Positions 18,301 through 26,271 of a stretch of DNA of 64,000 nucleotides are shown piece by piece. Numbering within the stretch: the stretch's first letter is position 1; each line of letters begins with the position of its first letter. The notes beneath the pieces are model-generated. The model saw only the letters and a program-made list of their open reading frames with translations, searched no databases and was not told where the DNA came from. The stretch is from OLB7 sp966250335. Lineage in GTDB: Bacteria; Bacteroidota; Ignavibacteria; OLB7. A program made the position numbers and the translations under genes. The stretch spans positions 1 through 64,000 of the forward strand of contig CBINGZ010000014.1 of NCBI GenBank assembly GCA_966250335.1, read 5' to 3'.

Positions 18301-19715
18301 GCGGCGCGGGGGCCGAGGTGCAGCGGCCGCTGGCGACCGTCATTATCGGAGGGCTGATCTCCTCGACCCTCCTTACCCTTTTCGTTCTACCGATCATCTA
18401 CGAGTGGATCGGCGGCGAATATGTGGAGCAGAGAGAGGAGCCGGAGGATTTCGTTCCGAAGGAGACGTCGCCGGGCTCCGGTCACGGTCCCGTCGGAGCA
18501 GTCGTCACGGTGCTGCTTCTGGCGTTTCCTGTATTGAATGCCGATGCACAGACAAGGATGACTCGTGAGACGGTCCGCGAGCGGGCGATTGCCGCCTCGG
18601 CGGAGATCAGACGCGCCGGGGCGTCGATCGCGCAGCGGCGCGGCGAGCGGAGATCCGGTTCGCTGCTGCCGAACACGGAACTCTTCGCCGGCGTCGATGA
18701 AGCTCCTTCCCCCGCGTTGACCGGGCGTTCCAACGCCAGGATCGGCGTGGCGCAGACCTTCGCCTATCCCGGCGTCTATGCGGCGCGCGGGGAGGTGAAC
18801 GATCTGCTGATAGAACAGGCCGAGGCTGAGCAGGAAGCGATATATCGTGATGTGATTCTCAACGCCGATCTCGCCTACATCGACCTGGTGGCGGCTCGTC
18901 GGCTCGTAGATCTCGCCGACAGCGCCGTCGCCGTCGCGGGGGAGTTCGCACGGCTGGCGGAGCGCCGTCGTGAGCTGGGGGAGACGGCGGCACTGGAGGC
19001 GCTCCAGGCGTCGATCGCCTTCACCAACGCCCAGCGCCGCAGGTCGGAGGCGACGATGGAATATCGTATCGCGCTGGCGGCGTTGCGGTCGCTGACGGGG
19101 GCCGGTCCGGATGAAACGATCGTGGTGGATGACTCCCTTGTCTATCGTCCCATGCTCACGTCGGCAGCGGAACTGCGGAGCCGGATGCTTGCCGGCAGCC
19201 CCGGACTGCGTGCCGCTGCCCGTGCCGTTGACGCGGCGCGTGCCCGGGGGCGGCTTACGGGGTACGAGAGACTTCCCGAGTTCACCCTCGAATATTCGGC
19301 GCAGACGGTCGAGGGGATCGGAGGATTCTACGGGGGGGAGCTTCGTCTCGGCCTTCCGGTCGCACGCTGGATGAACTCCGGTCCCGACGAGGCCGCGAGC
19401 GCTGAAGTATCGTTGCGCGATGCGGAACTCTCGACCGTCGAACGTTCGCTCACGGCGGAGTTCGACGCGGCGTATGCCGAATACGGGTCGGCGCAGCAGC
19501 TCACATCCGATTATCGTGAGAAGCTGCTCCCGCAGGCGCGCGAATCGCACAGGATCGCGCGACGATTGTTCGACGAAGGTGAGGCGACATATCTCGAGGT
19601 CCTCACCGCCCAGTCCTCGTTCCTTGAAACGATGAGCGGATACGTGGAGGCGTTACGGAACGCCGAGCGGGCGCGCGCCGTCGTGGAACACCTGACGGGC
19701 GAGGAGGTACGGTAA
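15333..19715 (+). CDS. czcA: CzcA/CusA-type heavy-metal RND pump fused to a TolC-like outer-membrane channel
   Basis: This 1460-residue fusion has residues 1-1035 as an HME-family RND transporter that exports metal ions by proton antiport. The proton-relay motif 'DFGLVVDGSLIIVEN' holds D398, D404 and E411, with the spacing of CzcA. Two periplasmic loop regions and twelve membrane helices are present. Residues about 1074-1460 are an outer-membrane efflux (TolC/CzcC) domain with paired alpha-helical repeats. At the joint, residues 1054-1072 form a hydrophobic stretch ending LNADA-Q, like a cleavable signal peptide. CzcA-TolC fusions are known in Bacteroidota. The start at 15333 has GGAG 8 bases upstream. 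The next gene overlaps by one base. The metal (Cu, Ag, Zn, Co or Cd) cannot be determined. Confidence 0.88.
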   Translation: MFDAIIAFSLRRRALILLLTLALTAGGVVAFSRLPIDAVPDVTNNQVQVLTSAPSLSSPEVERYVTFPIEIALKSLPDLVELRSLSRPGLSVVTIVFEEDVDTYFARQQVLEKLREAEEEIPEGVGRPELAPVSTGLGEIFRYVVRDTTGKLSPMDLRTVQDWIVRRGLLGTPGLAEVNSLGGYVRQYHVLVDPAALVSYGLTLRDVFDAVARTSGNAGGAYIETGPEQLAVRSVGLAAGIDDLRATVIRSTATGTPILLGDLAAIEIGPAIRFGAASQEGKGEVVTGITMQLKGANSRVTVDAVKERIEEIRPSLPPGVVIEPYYDREILVDRTISTVLTNLVEGALLVIGILLLFLVNLRAGIVLASVIPLSMMFAGILMVLTGQSGNLMSLGAIDFGLVVDGSLIIVENVLRLLEERLRERGGIPLTAREMRGLVYSGSVEVRKAAQFGEIIIIVVYLPILTLQGIEGKLFRPMALTVAYALVGALLLSVTYVPVMLSMVLKRSGKIRHSPIITFLMRRYVPALRKAMRLHLPIVAGALLLFVGAVVAFSRMGGEFIPRLDEGDIAMHIIRLPSVSLTESQKITTRVEEELMKFQEVKTVVSSTGRAEISTDPMGFELADAYVILKPHDEWTTDRTKAELVEAMETALRDIPGAGFQFLQPIEMRTNELIAGARGDVVVKVTGDDYDVMNPAASTIAAILGRTQGAADVTLEQTSGLPQLIVRPDRSAIARYGLTVEDVNDAVAASVAGRKATEVAEGERRFDVVVRFPEEARKDLDAIRRMLVAVPGGRNIPLTELASVTVEEGPAQISREEGTRFVTVQANVRGRDVRSFVEEVRAEVARSVGLPAGYNVIYGGQFENLEAASGRLLIVVPIALALIFLLLYQTFRSIRLGILIFLCVPMAVIGGVAALLIGGMHFSISAGVGFIALFGIAVLNGIVMVAAIRKYQSGGMERREAVVAGAAERLRPVVTTAALAGFGFLPMLLARGAGAEVQRPLATVIIGGLISSTLLTLFVLPIIYEWIGGEYVEQREEPEDFVPKETSPGSGHGPVGAVVTVLLLAFPVLNADAQTRMTRETVRERAIAASAEIRRAGASIAQRRGERRSGSLLPNTELFAGVDEAPSPALTGRSNARIGVAQTFAYPGVYAARGEVNDLLIEQAEAEQEAIYRDVILNADLAYIDLVAARRLVDLADSAVAVAGEFARLAERRRELGETAALEALQASIAFTNAQRRRSEATMEYRIALAALRSLTGAGPDETIVVDDSLVYRPMLTSAAELRSRMLAGSPGLRAAARAVDAARARGRLTGYERLPEFTLEYSAQTVEGIGGFYGGELRLGLPVARWMNSGPDEAASAEVSLRDAELSTVERSLTAEFDAAYAEYGSAQQLTSDYREKLLPQARESHRIARRLFDEGEATYLEVLTAQSSFLETMSGYVEALRNAERARAVVEHLTGEEVR

Positions 19716-21010
19716 TGAACACAACCAACACACGGTCGAGAGGAATCTTCTCCATGATCATCGGAACGCAGGGCGCAGTACGATATTTCCGTGCGGTTCC
19801 CTCTATACTTTTCGCCGTCGTCATGGGAACGGCGGGGTCGGTCGTGCTGACCGGATGCGGTGACGGCAGAACCGAAGTCTCGGTCGAGGCCGATGACCAC
19901 GCTCACGGCGGAGAGGAGCCTCATGGTTCCCATGACGATGAGGGCCACGCCGATCAGCACGGCGAAGCCTCGGGCGAGGTAACGCTCACCCCCGCCGCGA
20001 TGCGGCAGGCCGGAGTGGTCGTCGAGGCTGTGATGAAGCAGCCGATCTCGACGGCCGCCACGGCGCCGGGAAGGGTGACGCCGACGCAGGAGGGGATCGC
20101 GCATGTCGGGACCGTGGTCGCGGGGCGGGTCACGCGACTCCATGTATCGGAGGGGGCTTCGATCGGGCGCGGGGCTCCCCTGGTTGAGATCGAGGCTGTC
20201 GATATCGGTGACCTCCAGGGAGAATATCTGCGGGCTCGCGCGGAGGTCGAACAGCGGAGGAGCGCTCTTGCCCGGCAGGAACGGCTTGCGGGAGAGGGGA
20301 TCGGCGCGCAGCGCGCCCTGGAGGAGGCCCGTTCCGCGCACGAACAGGCGACGGCGGCCCAGCGGGCGGCGGAGAGCAGACTGCGGGCGGCCGGGATCGA
20401 TCCGTCGCGGGTCGGTTCCGGATCGTTCAGTTCGCATATCGTTCTGCGATCTCCCATCGCGGGGGTGGTCTCCCGGCGCAACGTCGACCTGGGGGAGTTC
20501 CTGGAACCGGCCACCGATGCGTTCGAGGTCGTCAACACCTCCACGGTCTGGGTCGACGCGCAGACCTCGCCGCAGGCCGCGGCGGGACTCTCCGTCGGCG
20601 GCGTCGGGTTCGTGCGCGGGGGCGGGGGACGTCGGACGGGGCGGATCATCTTCATTTCGCCGACGGTCGATCCCGAATCGCGCACGGTGACGGTTCGGCT
20701 GGAGGTCTCGAACCAGGGACTCGGGCTCCGGCCCGAAACGTTCGTCGAGGTGGAGTTCGAGGGATCGGTCGCCGGGTACGCCCTTGCGGTGCCGAAGGAG
20801 GCGGTCGAGCAGGAGGGGAATCGGCGCTTCATCTACCGTGAACATGAACCGAACACGTTCCAGCGGGTCGAGATCGAGACGGGAGAGGAGGGAGGCGAAC
20901 GCATTGCGATACGATCCGGACTGAACGAGGGAGACCGTATCGCAGTGAAGGGGTTGTTCTACCTGCGGTCCGCTCGTCTGAAGGGGGAGCTGCAGGAGCA
21001 TAAACACTAG
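19715..21010 (+). CDS. czcB: CzcB/CusB-type periplasmic adaptor (membrane fusion protein)
   Basis: This 431-residue adaptor links the RND pump to the outer-membrane channel. Its hydrophobic N-terminus ends in a lipobox LTGC (about residues 45-48), so it is probably lipid anchored. A His-rich metal-binding stretch follows (DDHAHGGEEPHGSHDDEGH). The HlyD-type order is then visible: lipoyl half 'VAGRVTRLHVSEGASIGRGA', an alpha-helical hairpin (about 145-215), 'LRSPIAGVVSRRNVDLGEFL', and beta-barrel and membrane-proximal parts. The ATG shares one base with the stop of the pump gene (TAATG). It is the last gene of the operon. Confidence 0.88.
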   Translation: MNTTNTRSRGIFSMIIGTQGAVRYFRAVPSILFAVVMGTAGSVVLTGCGDGRTEVSVEADDHAHGGEEPHGSHDDEGHADQHGEASGEVTLTPAAMRQAGVVVEAVMKQPISTAATAPGRVTPTQEGIAHVGTVVAGRVTRLHVSEGASIGRGAPLVEIEAVDIGDLQGEYLRARAEVEQRRSALARQERLAGEGIGAQRALEEARSAHEQATAAQRAAESRLRAAGIDPSRVGSGSFSSHIVLRSPIAGVVSRRNVDLGEFLEPATDAFEVVNTSTVWVDAQTSPQAAAGLSVGGVGFVRGGGGRRTGRIIFISPTVDPESRTVTVRLEVSNQGLGLRPETFVEVEFEGSVAGYALAVPKEAVEQEGNRRFIYREHEPNTFQRVEIETGEEGGERIAIRSGLNEGDRIAVKGLFYLRSARLKGELQEHKH

Positions 21011-21149
21011 GCAGCGAGTCTGATAACATCCGATTAAGATGCAGTTGGGATGCATGCCGGAGTGATCACAAAAATCGATGTAACAGTCGGGGAGGGTGAC
21101 CGTATGCTCTCCCCGTCGTCGATACTCCTGTCCGGCGACATGGTTCGCA

Positions 21150-21181
21150 GCGACATACCGGCCTTCTTGCCGGTATGTCGC
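21150..21181 (+). terminator. Perfect 13-bp hairpin after the metal-efflux operon
   Basis: GCGACATACCGGC (21150-21162), loop CTTCTT, GCCGGTATGTCGC (21169-21181), with no mismatch. There is no T-run after it, so termination would have to be Rho-independent without a U tract, or the hairpin protects the operon's 3' end. It lies 101 bases before the ATG of the next gene and could also act in that leader. Confidence 0.5.
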
Positions 21182-21281
21182 GAAGTGGTAGTTTGACACG
21201 GCTGCAACAGCTCGTTACATGCGCCGTCGGCGTGTGCCGGGGCGTGCATTCATGTACCACGATCGACAGGAGGTAACGGAT

Positions 21282-21917
21282 ATGGCACAGTATCAGCTCA
21301 CGCTCTTCAACAATTCGGGGAAGCCGTGGAATCTGGTGATCTACCAGCAGTACGGCAATGGAGTGAACACTCCGATCGCATGGCGTTCGAAGTATCTCTA
21401 TTCCGGCACCCGGGTGACGTTCCGATGGGATTCGATGGACTGGAATTTCGTCTGGGCGGCGATGCCCGGCATTCTTCCCGGCACGATCGTGGAGGTGGGG
21501 CAGGTGATCGCGGCCAACCTGAACTCGGCCAACCAGGTCACCCTCTCGTACGACGGGGAGAACCGCGCCTTCCATTTCGGAACGCCGACAAGCCAGCCGC
21601 CGTACGGCCGTTTCGAGATCAGATCCGACGCGTCACTGCCGTTCAATGCCGTGGCGGGAGGGATCGGAATGGCGGGAAGCCCGACTTTGATGACCACGAT
21701 GGCTCCGAACATGAACTATGATATCATGCCGGGGAACGCGCAATACTGGATCACCTACGGAGATATCGTGCCGGGGCAGTTCTTCACGATCGACGAGTCG
21801 CACGCTCATCAGCAGATCGAATTCCCCGCCAACGTCTACGCGATGACCGCCACACTGAACAGCGACAACACCTGGACCGTTCACTCCGATATTCTTCTCA
21901 AGGAAGAAGTGAGCTAG
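21282..21917 (+). CDS. RhiA-like hypothetical protein
   Basis: This 211-residue soluble protein has no signal peptide. Its start is fixed by a near-perfect AGGAGG 8 bases before the ATG, one of the strongest ribosome sites in the window. The sequence 'YQLTLFNNSGKPWNLVIYQQ', the central 'WNFVWAAMPGILPGTI', 'GENRAFHF' and 'IEFPANVYAMTATLNSDNTW' recalls the protein RhiA family, first described from a Rhizobium quorum-regulated operon. The likeness is from memory and not computed. The composition suggests an all-beta, possibly lectin-like or self-assembling protein. It is monocistronic and flanked on both sides by perfect hairpins. Confidence 0.55.
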   Translation: MAQYQLTLFNNSGKPWNLVIYQQYGNGVNTPIAWRSKYLYSGTRVTFRWDSMDWNFVWAAMPGILPGTIVEVGQVIAANLNSANQVTLSYDGENRAFHFGTPTSQPPYGRFEIRSDASLPFNAVAGGIGMAGSPTLMTTMAPNMNYDIMPGNAQYWITYGDIVPGQFFTIDESHAHQQIEFPANVYAMTATLNSDNTWTVHSDILLKEEVS

Positions 21918-22435
21918 GGAACGATGAAGCTTCCGAAGGAGCACGCCGGTTCTCATCGGCGGGAACCGGCGTGCTCGATATCGCGATAGTCTCTATTCGT
22001 TAGAGCCTGTCATGCACTTTTGGGGATAATTCCGACCTTTCTCTTCCTGATGCTCCTCTATTTCAGAAACAGGATGATGAACTTCTTCATCGAAGATGAG
22101 AAGAAGGGGATCATCTGACTCCGGAAGACCGGGATCGGGCCGACCCTCCCCGCCGGCCCGGAGTAAAACTTCGGTAACATGCCCCATGGTCCCACCATCC
22201 CACACTACTACTCCATTCCCCGCACGCGAATCCCCAGAACGGAGAGATCCATGATCGTAGATTTGCCGCTGCCGACCGGCCGGCTCCCGTGAACCTGCTC
22301 GAAACGAGACCTTGAAATTTTTTTTCGACCCCCTGTCGATCTGGGGCGATCTCGTTCGACGATAGGTAAACGAGGCTCGACGCGGCGGGATCTCCGGGGA
22401 GTTCCGCCGCCGGGCCCAATACCGAGAAGAACGAC
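21918..22435. other. 518-bp intergenic region holding one hairpin
   Basis: Apart from the 14-bp hairpin at 21939-21976, no gene, RNA or promoter motif was recognised. Minus-strand open frames here have Arg/Ser/Pro-rich composition typical of shadow frames. The region must contain the promoter for the following hydrolase. Confidence 0.5.
21939..21976 (+). terminator. Perfect 14-bp hairpin after the RhiA-like gene
   Basis: GAGCACGCCGGTTC (21939-21952) pairs with GAACCGGCGTGCTC (21963-21976) around a 10-base loop. It starts 22 bases after the stop codon. There is no poly-T tail. Confidence 0.55.
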
Positions 22436-23383
22436 ATGCTGACCACATTCAACAGAACCACTCTTCGCAGGAACCTGGCCGCGGCGTTTCTCGTCCTGGC
22501 CGCAATCATCACACTTCCCATGCTCGCAACAGCAGAGAACAAGCCAGTCGCCGCCGGCGTCTGGGGAGGCAAGACCAACGGCGCCGGCAATTACGCCGAC
22601 GTGAACGGCATCAGGCTCTACTATGAGATCCAGGGGACGGGCCGTCCTCTCATTCTGCTCCACGGCGGCCTCGGCGCCATCGAGATGTTCGGACCGAACC
22701 TCCCGGCGCTCGCCGAGGGACGCCGGGTCATCGCCGTCGACCTCCAGGGACACGGCCGCACCGCCGATATCGATCGTCCCCTCAGCGTCGAGTTCATGGC
22801 CGACGATATCGCCGCCCTTATCAGGCATCTCAAGCTCGATCGTCCCGATATCATGGGCTTCTCGCTGGGAGGAGGCGTCGCCGTTCAGACGGCGATCCGT
22901 CACCCGGAGGTGGTCGGGAAACTCGTCCTGGTCTCGACGCTCTTCAGGCGGAACGGGTTCTATCCCGATATCCTCGCAATGCAGGGGCAGGTCAACGCAG
23001 GGATGGCCGAGGCGATGAAGGGGACTCCGATGTACGATCTCTACTTCAGCGTCGCCCCCAGAACCGAGGACTGGCCGCGACTTCTCGACAAGATCGGCGA
23101 GCTGATGAAGAGGGACTTCGATCTTTCCAAAGAGATCGCAACGATCACGGCCCCCACGCTGATCGTTGCCGGCGACGCCGACATCTTCCCGCCGTCGCAT
23201 GCCGTGGAGTTCTTCGGGCTTCTCGGCGGCGGCAAACAGGATCCGGGGTGGGACGGTTCGGGACGCCCGAGCTCGCAGCTCGCCATCCTGCCGGGCCTGA
23301 CGCACTACAACATCGCGATCTCACCGGCGCTGGCCTCCACGGTCATCCCGTTCCTCGATGCGACGACGCTCGCCGGAAAGTAA
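22436..23383 (+). CDS. Exported alpha/beta-hydrolase
   Basis: This 315-residue protein has an N-terminal signal sequence ('RRNLAAAFLVLAAIITLPML', cleavage near ATA-EN). The mature part is an alpha/beta hydrolase fold: oxyanion motif LLHGGLG (about 74-80), 'VDLQGHGRT', nucleophile S143 in GFSLGGG, acid D247 or D249 in AGDADIF, and H290 in 'PGLTHYNI'. It is likely a periplasmic esterase, lipase or haloperoxidase-like hydrolase; the substrate is unknown. It is followed 86 bp later by a VOC-family gene on the same strand, so the two may be co-transcribed. Confidence 0.83.
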   Translation: MLTTFNRTTLRRNLAAAFLVLAAIITLPMLATAENKPVAAGVWGGKTNGAGNYADVNGIRLYYEIQGTGRPLILLHGGLGAIEMFGPNLPALAEGRRVIAVDLQGHGRTADIDRPLSVEFMADDIAALIRHLKLDRPDIMGFSLGGGVAVQTAIRHPEVVGKLVLVSTLFRRNGFYPDILAMQGQVNAGMAEAMKGTPMYDLYFSVAPRTEDWPRLLDKIGELMKRDFDLSKEIATITAPTLIVAGDADIFPPSHAVEFFGLLGGGKQDPGWDGSGRPSSQLAILPGLTHYNIAISPALASTVIPFLDATTLAGK

Positions 23384-23469
23384 TCGGCGCGCCGTAACAC
23401 GATATACATAGGGCGCCGGACGGACGCCCGTCAACATACATCATACTCAGACACAACCGGGAGAATATC

Positions 23470-23967
23470 ATGCCTCTCAATCAGCGCATCTCGATCTGCC
23501 TCTGGTTCGACGATCAGGCCGAGGAAGCGGTCGAATTCTACACCTCGATCTTTCAGAACTCTAAAGTCACGAACATCGCCCGCTACAGCGAGGCCGGGTT
23601 CGAGATCCACGGCAAGCCGGCGGGAAGCGTCCTGACCGTCGCCTTCGAACTCGACGGACAGGCCTTCACCGCGCTCAACGGCGGTCCGGCGTTCACGTTC
23701 AACGAGGCGGTCTCGCTCGAGATCAACTGCGAAACGCAGGAGGAGATAGATTACTACTGGGAGAAGCTGACCGAGGGAGGAGATGAAAAGGCGCAGCAGT
23801 GCGGCTGGCTCAAGGACAAGTTCGGTGTATCGTGGCAGGTGACTCCCACCGGCATGTACGAGATCCTCAACAACCCCGATTCCGAGAAGGCGGATCGAGC
23901 CATGGCGGCGATGCTCCGGATGAAGAAGATCGATATCGCCGAGCTGGAGCGGGCGGCCGAGGGATAG
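23470..23967 (+). CDS. VOC-superfamily (PhnB/3-dmu-9_3-mt-like) protein
   Basis: This 165-residue protein starts 'ISICLWFDDQAEEAVEFYTS', the first beta-alpha-beta unit of the glyoxalase/VOC fold in its PF06983 branch. 'LNGGPAFTFNEAVSLEI' and 'QCGWLKDKFGVSWQVTP' are the usual family landmarks. Relatives are of uncertain function, with some similarity to metal-dependent glyoxalase or demethylubiquinone methyltransferase-like domains. GGGAGA is 8 bases before the ATG. It probably acts in the cytoplasm. Confidence 0.82.
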   Translation: MPLNQRISICLWFDDQAEEAVEFYTSIFQNSKVTNIARYSEAGFEIHGKPAGSVLTVAFELDGQAFTALNGGPAFTFNEAVSLEINCETQEEIDYYWEKLTEGGDEKAQQCGWLKDKFGVSWQVTPTGMYEILNNPDSEKADRAMAAMLRMKKIDIAELERAAEG

Positions 23968-24067
23968 ATCTCGTTCCGATAGATTGCGATATATACGATA
24001 CGGCACGGCGCGCACGGCGGAAGAGATCCGTCGCGCGCGCCTGTCGCTTTTCATGGAGAGAACGGGA

Positions 24068-24358
24068 ATGAGCAGGAAAACGGATGCCGAAGCGTCGCCG
24101 GATAGGCTCCCGGCCGCTCTTTCAAAACCGGCGCGACGCGCTCTGGCGGCCGCGGGGATCACGCGTCTGGAACAGTTCACGGCGTTGAGCGAGGCCGAGC
24201 TGCTGAAGCTGCACGGGCTGGGACCGAAGGGGATCACGACCATACGGGAGGCAATGTCCGATCAGGGGCTGGAGTTCGCCGATCCAGAGAGGTCGATCAA
24301 GGTTCACGAAGAGGCGGACCGGCTGATACCGAAACGAGCGCCACGCAGGGGAGAATAG
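24068..24358 (+). CDS. Small helix-hairpin-helix protein (RNA polymerase alpha-CTD-like)
   Basis: This 96-residue protein is dominated by one helical domain: 'LSKPARRALAAAGITRLEQF', then 'LSEAELLKLHGLGPKGITTI', where LHGLGPKG is a helix-hairpin-helix DNA-backbone binding turn, as in the C-terminal domain of RNA polymerase alpha. The tail is basic (KRAPRRGE). The start at 24068 has GGAGAG 7 bases upstream; an ATG 15 bases earlier is possible. Function beyond probable DNA binding is unknown. Confidence 0.65.
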   Translation: MSRKTDAEASPDRLPAALSKPARRALAAAGITRLEQFTALSEAELLKLHGLGPKGITTIREAMSDQGLEFADPERSIKVHEEADRLIPKRAPRRGE

Positions 24359-24426
24359 CCGGGTCGCCGAACAGATAGTTTCGATGACGATATCATTCAT
24401 GGAGCGCAGGAGAAGCGTGAGTCCCG

Positions 24427-24434
24427 TACATTTG
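24427..24434 (+). promoter_or_regulatory. Bacteroidota-type -7 box (TACATTTG)
   Basis: This is an exact TAnnTTTG match 48 bases before the start of the threonine-synthase-like gene. No TTG at the right distance upstream was found. Confidence 0.3.
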
Positions 24435-24482
24435 CGCGGGCGGGGAACACAACCCAGCGGCCGACCTATATCTCCATCGTTC

Positions 24483-25637
24483 ATGAATCACGATCTCTCC
24501 CCTCGTTACATCGATCCCTCGACCGGAGCGGAATACCCTCTCGACCGGCCCCGCTGGCGCTCCGATACGGGCGGTCCGCTGATGATCACATCGCTTCCCG
24601 GCATCGGTCGCGACGAGATCGATCGGAGCCGGCGTTCGATCTGGCGGTACGCTGCCGCGCTTCCGGTCGATATCGATGAGCCGGTAAGTCTGGGGGAGGG
24701 GATGACCCCGCTGGTGGAGAAAAGGTTCAGGGGAGAGAGGCTCCATTTCAAGCTCGAGTGGTTCGCTCCGACCTCGAGCTTCAAGGATCGCGGCGCCTCG
24801 GTGCTCGTCTCCTTCCTGAAGGGGCTTGGGGTTCCGGCGATCCTGGAGGACAGCTCCGGCAACGGCGGCGCGGCGATGGCCGCATACGGCGCGGCGGCCG
24901 GGATGCGGGTCAGAATTCTTGCGCCCGCCTCCACGCAGCCGCCGAAGGTGGCGCAGATGCGCGCGTTCGGCGCCGAGGTCGGCCTTGTCCCCGGTCCGCG
25001 CGAGGAGTGCGCGCGGGAGGCGATCAGGCAGTCCGCCGAGATCTTCTACGCAAGCCACAACTGGCATCCCTTCTTCCTTCAGGGGACCAAGCTCCTTGCC
25101 TATGAGCTCTGGGAGGATCTCGGGTTCCGCGCGCCCGACAATATCATCATCCCCACGGGAGCGGGGAGCAACGTCCTCGGCTGCGACATCGGCTTCTCCG
25201 AGCTTCTCGCGGCCGGGCAGATAGATCGTCTGCCGAGGCTCTTCGCCGTGCAGCCGGTCAACTGCTCCCCGATCCATGCCGCCTTCACCGCCGGGACCGA
25301 CGAATATGTACCTGTCGAGATACATCCGACGATCGCCGAGGGGACGGCGATCAGCCGTCCCGTCCGTCTGCGGGAGGTTCTGGCGGCGATCAGGCGGTCG
25401 AACGGGGGGACGGTCGCCGTCCGGGAGGAGGAGATCGTCGACGCCGTGAAGTCGCTCGCCCCCCTGGGACTCTACGCCGAGCCGACCTGCGCGGGATCGG
25501 CCGCCGCCGCCGAAACCCTGCTGCGATCGGGAACCGTCGCTCCGGAGGAGACCACCGTCGTTCTCCTCACCGGAACCGGGCTGAAAGCCTCCGCGTTCAT
25601 GACAGAGCTGTTCGCCCGTGAAGCTCCCTCCGCATGA
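24483..25637 (+). CDS. Threonine-synthase-like PLP-dependent enzyme
   Basis: This 384-residue fold-type II PLP enzyme has the Schiff-base lysine K101 in 'TSSFKDRGASV', a phosphate-binding or substrate loop 'SSGNGGAAMAAYGAAAG', and the later glycine loop 'IPTGAGSNVLG'. The N-terminus ('YIDPSTGAEYPLDRP...TGGPL') matches the threonine-synthase zinc-ribbon region, but the usual cysteines are missing. It may convert O-phosphohomoserine to threonine or act on another beta/gamma-substituted amino acid. No other threonine pathway gene is nearby. The start is uncertain, with no clear ribosome site. Confidence 0.75.
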   Translation: MNHDLSPRYIDPSTGAEYPLDRPRWRSDTGGPLMITSLPGIGRDEIDRSRRSIWRYAAALPVDIDEPVSLGEGMTPLVEKRFRGERLHFKLEWFAPTSSFKDRGASVLVSFLKGLGVPAILEDSSGNGGAAMAAYGAAAGMRVRILAPASTQPPKVAQMRAFGAEVGLVPGPREECAREAIRQSAEIFYASHNWHPFFLQGTKLLAYELWEDLGFRAPDNIIIPTGAGSNVLGCDIGFSELLAAGQIDRLPRLFAVQPVNCSPIHAAFTAGTDEYVPVEIHPTIAEGTAISRPVRLREVLAAIRRSNGGTVAVREEEIVDAVKSLAPLGLYAEPTCAGSAAAAETLLRSGTVAPEETTVVLLTGTGLKASAFMTELFAREAPSA

Positions 25638-25771
25638 GGCCGGCGTTCTCCTCACGCAGCGGCGTCGCTGCGGTATCTGCGAAGGCGACATCGCATCTCC
25701 GCTTTCGCCCGGAGCATGGCCTACATCGAGGGGCGGCGTAACATTTACGAAGACGATATAGTTATATCTCC

Positions 25772-26263
25772 ATGGAATCGTTCAGAATAGCAGCATCGGC
25801 ATCGGTCGATGCGCCGGCCGGGGATGTGTACGGGATCATCGCGGATTATCGCAACGGGCATCCGCTGATCCTTCCGCCGCGATATTTCACTCATCTCGAA
25901 GTATTGGAGGGGGGAGTGGGGGATGGAACGCTCATCCGCTTTCAGATGCGCGTCATGGGTTCCAAACGGACGTTGCGCGCCGAGGTGACCGAGCCGGAGC
26001 CGGGACGGATCCTTCAGGAAAAAGACCTCGATTCCGGCGCGGTAACGGCCTTCAACGTCGTTCCGGACACGAAGGGGACCGGCTGCCGCGTCACGATCTC
26101 GACGACGCTCACGAACCGGGGTGGCCTGCTGGGACGGCTTCAGCGGAAAATGACGACCACGTTCCTGCTCAAGGTCTATCGTGAAGAGCTGGAGCTTCTG
26201 GCCCGCACCGCGGAAACGGGAGCCGGAGGGGCGGGCGTCGCGGGAGGACCACATCTAAACTGA
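25772..26263 (+). CDS. SRPBCC-fold (polyketide cyclase/START-like) protein
   Basis: This 163-residue protein begins 'FRIAASASVDAPAGDVYGII', the entry strand and helix of the SRPBCC ligand-binding fold. 'VGDGTLIRFQMRVMGSKRT' and a long C-terminal helix follow. Such proteins bind small hydrophobic ligands or act as cyclases; the ligand here is unknown. The next gene starts 8 bases after its stop, so they form an operon. Confidence 0.75.
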   Translation: MESFRIAASASVDAPAGDVYGIIADYRNGHPLILPPRYFTHLEVLEGGVGDGTLIRFQMRVMGSKRTLRAEVTEPEPGRILQEKDLDSGAVTAFNVVPDTKGTGCRVTISTTLTNRGGLLGRLQRKMTTTFLLKVYREELELLARTAETGAGGAGVAGGPHLN

Positions 26264-26271
26264 ACGAACCC

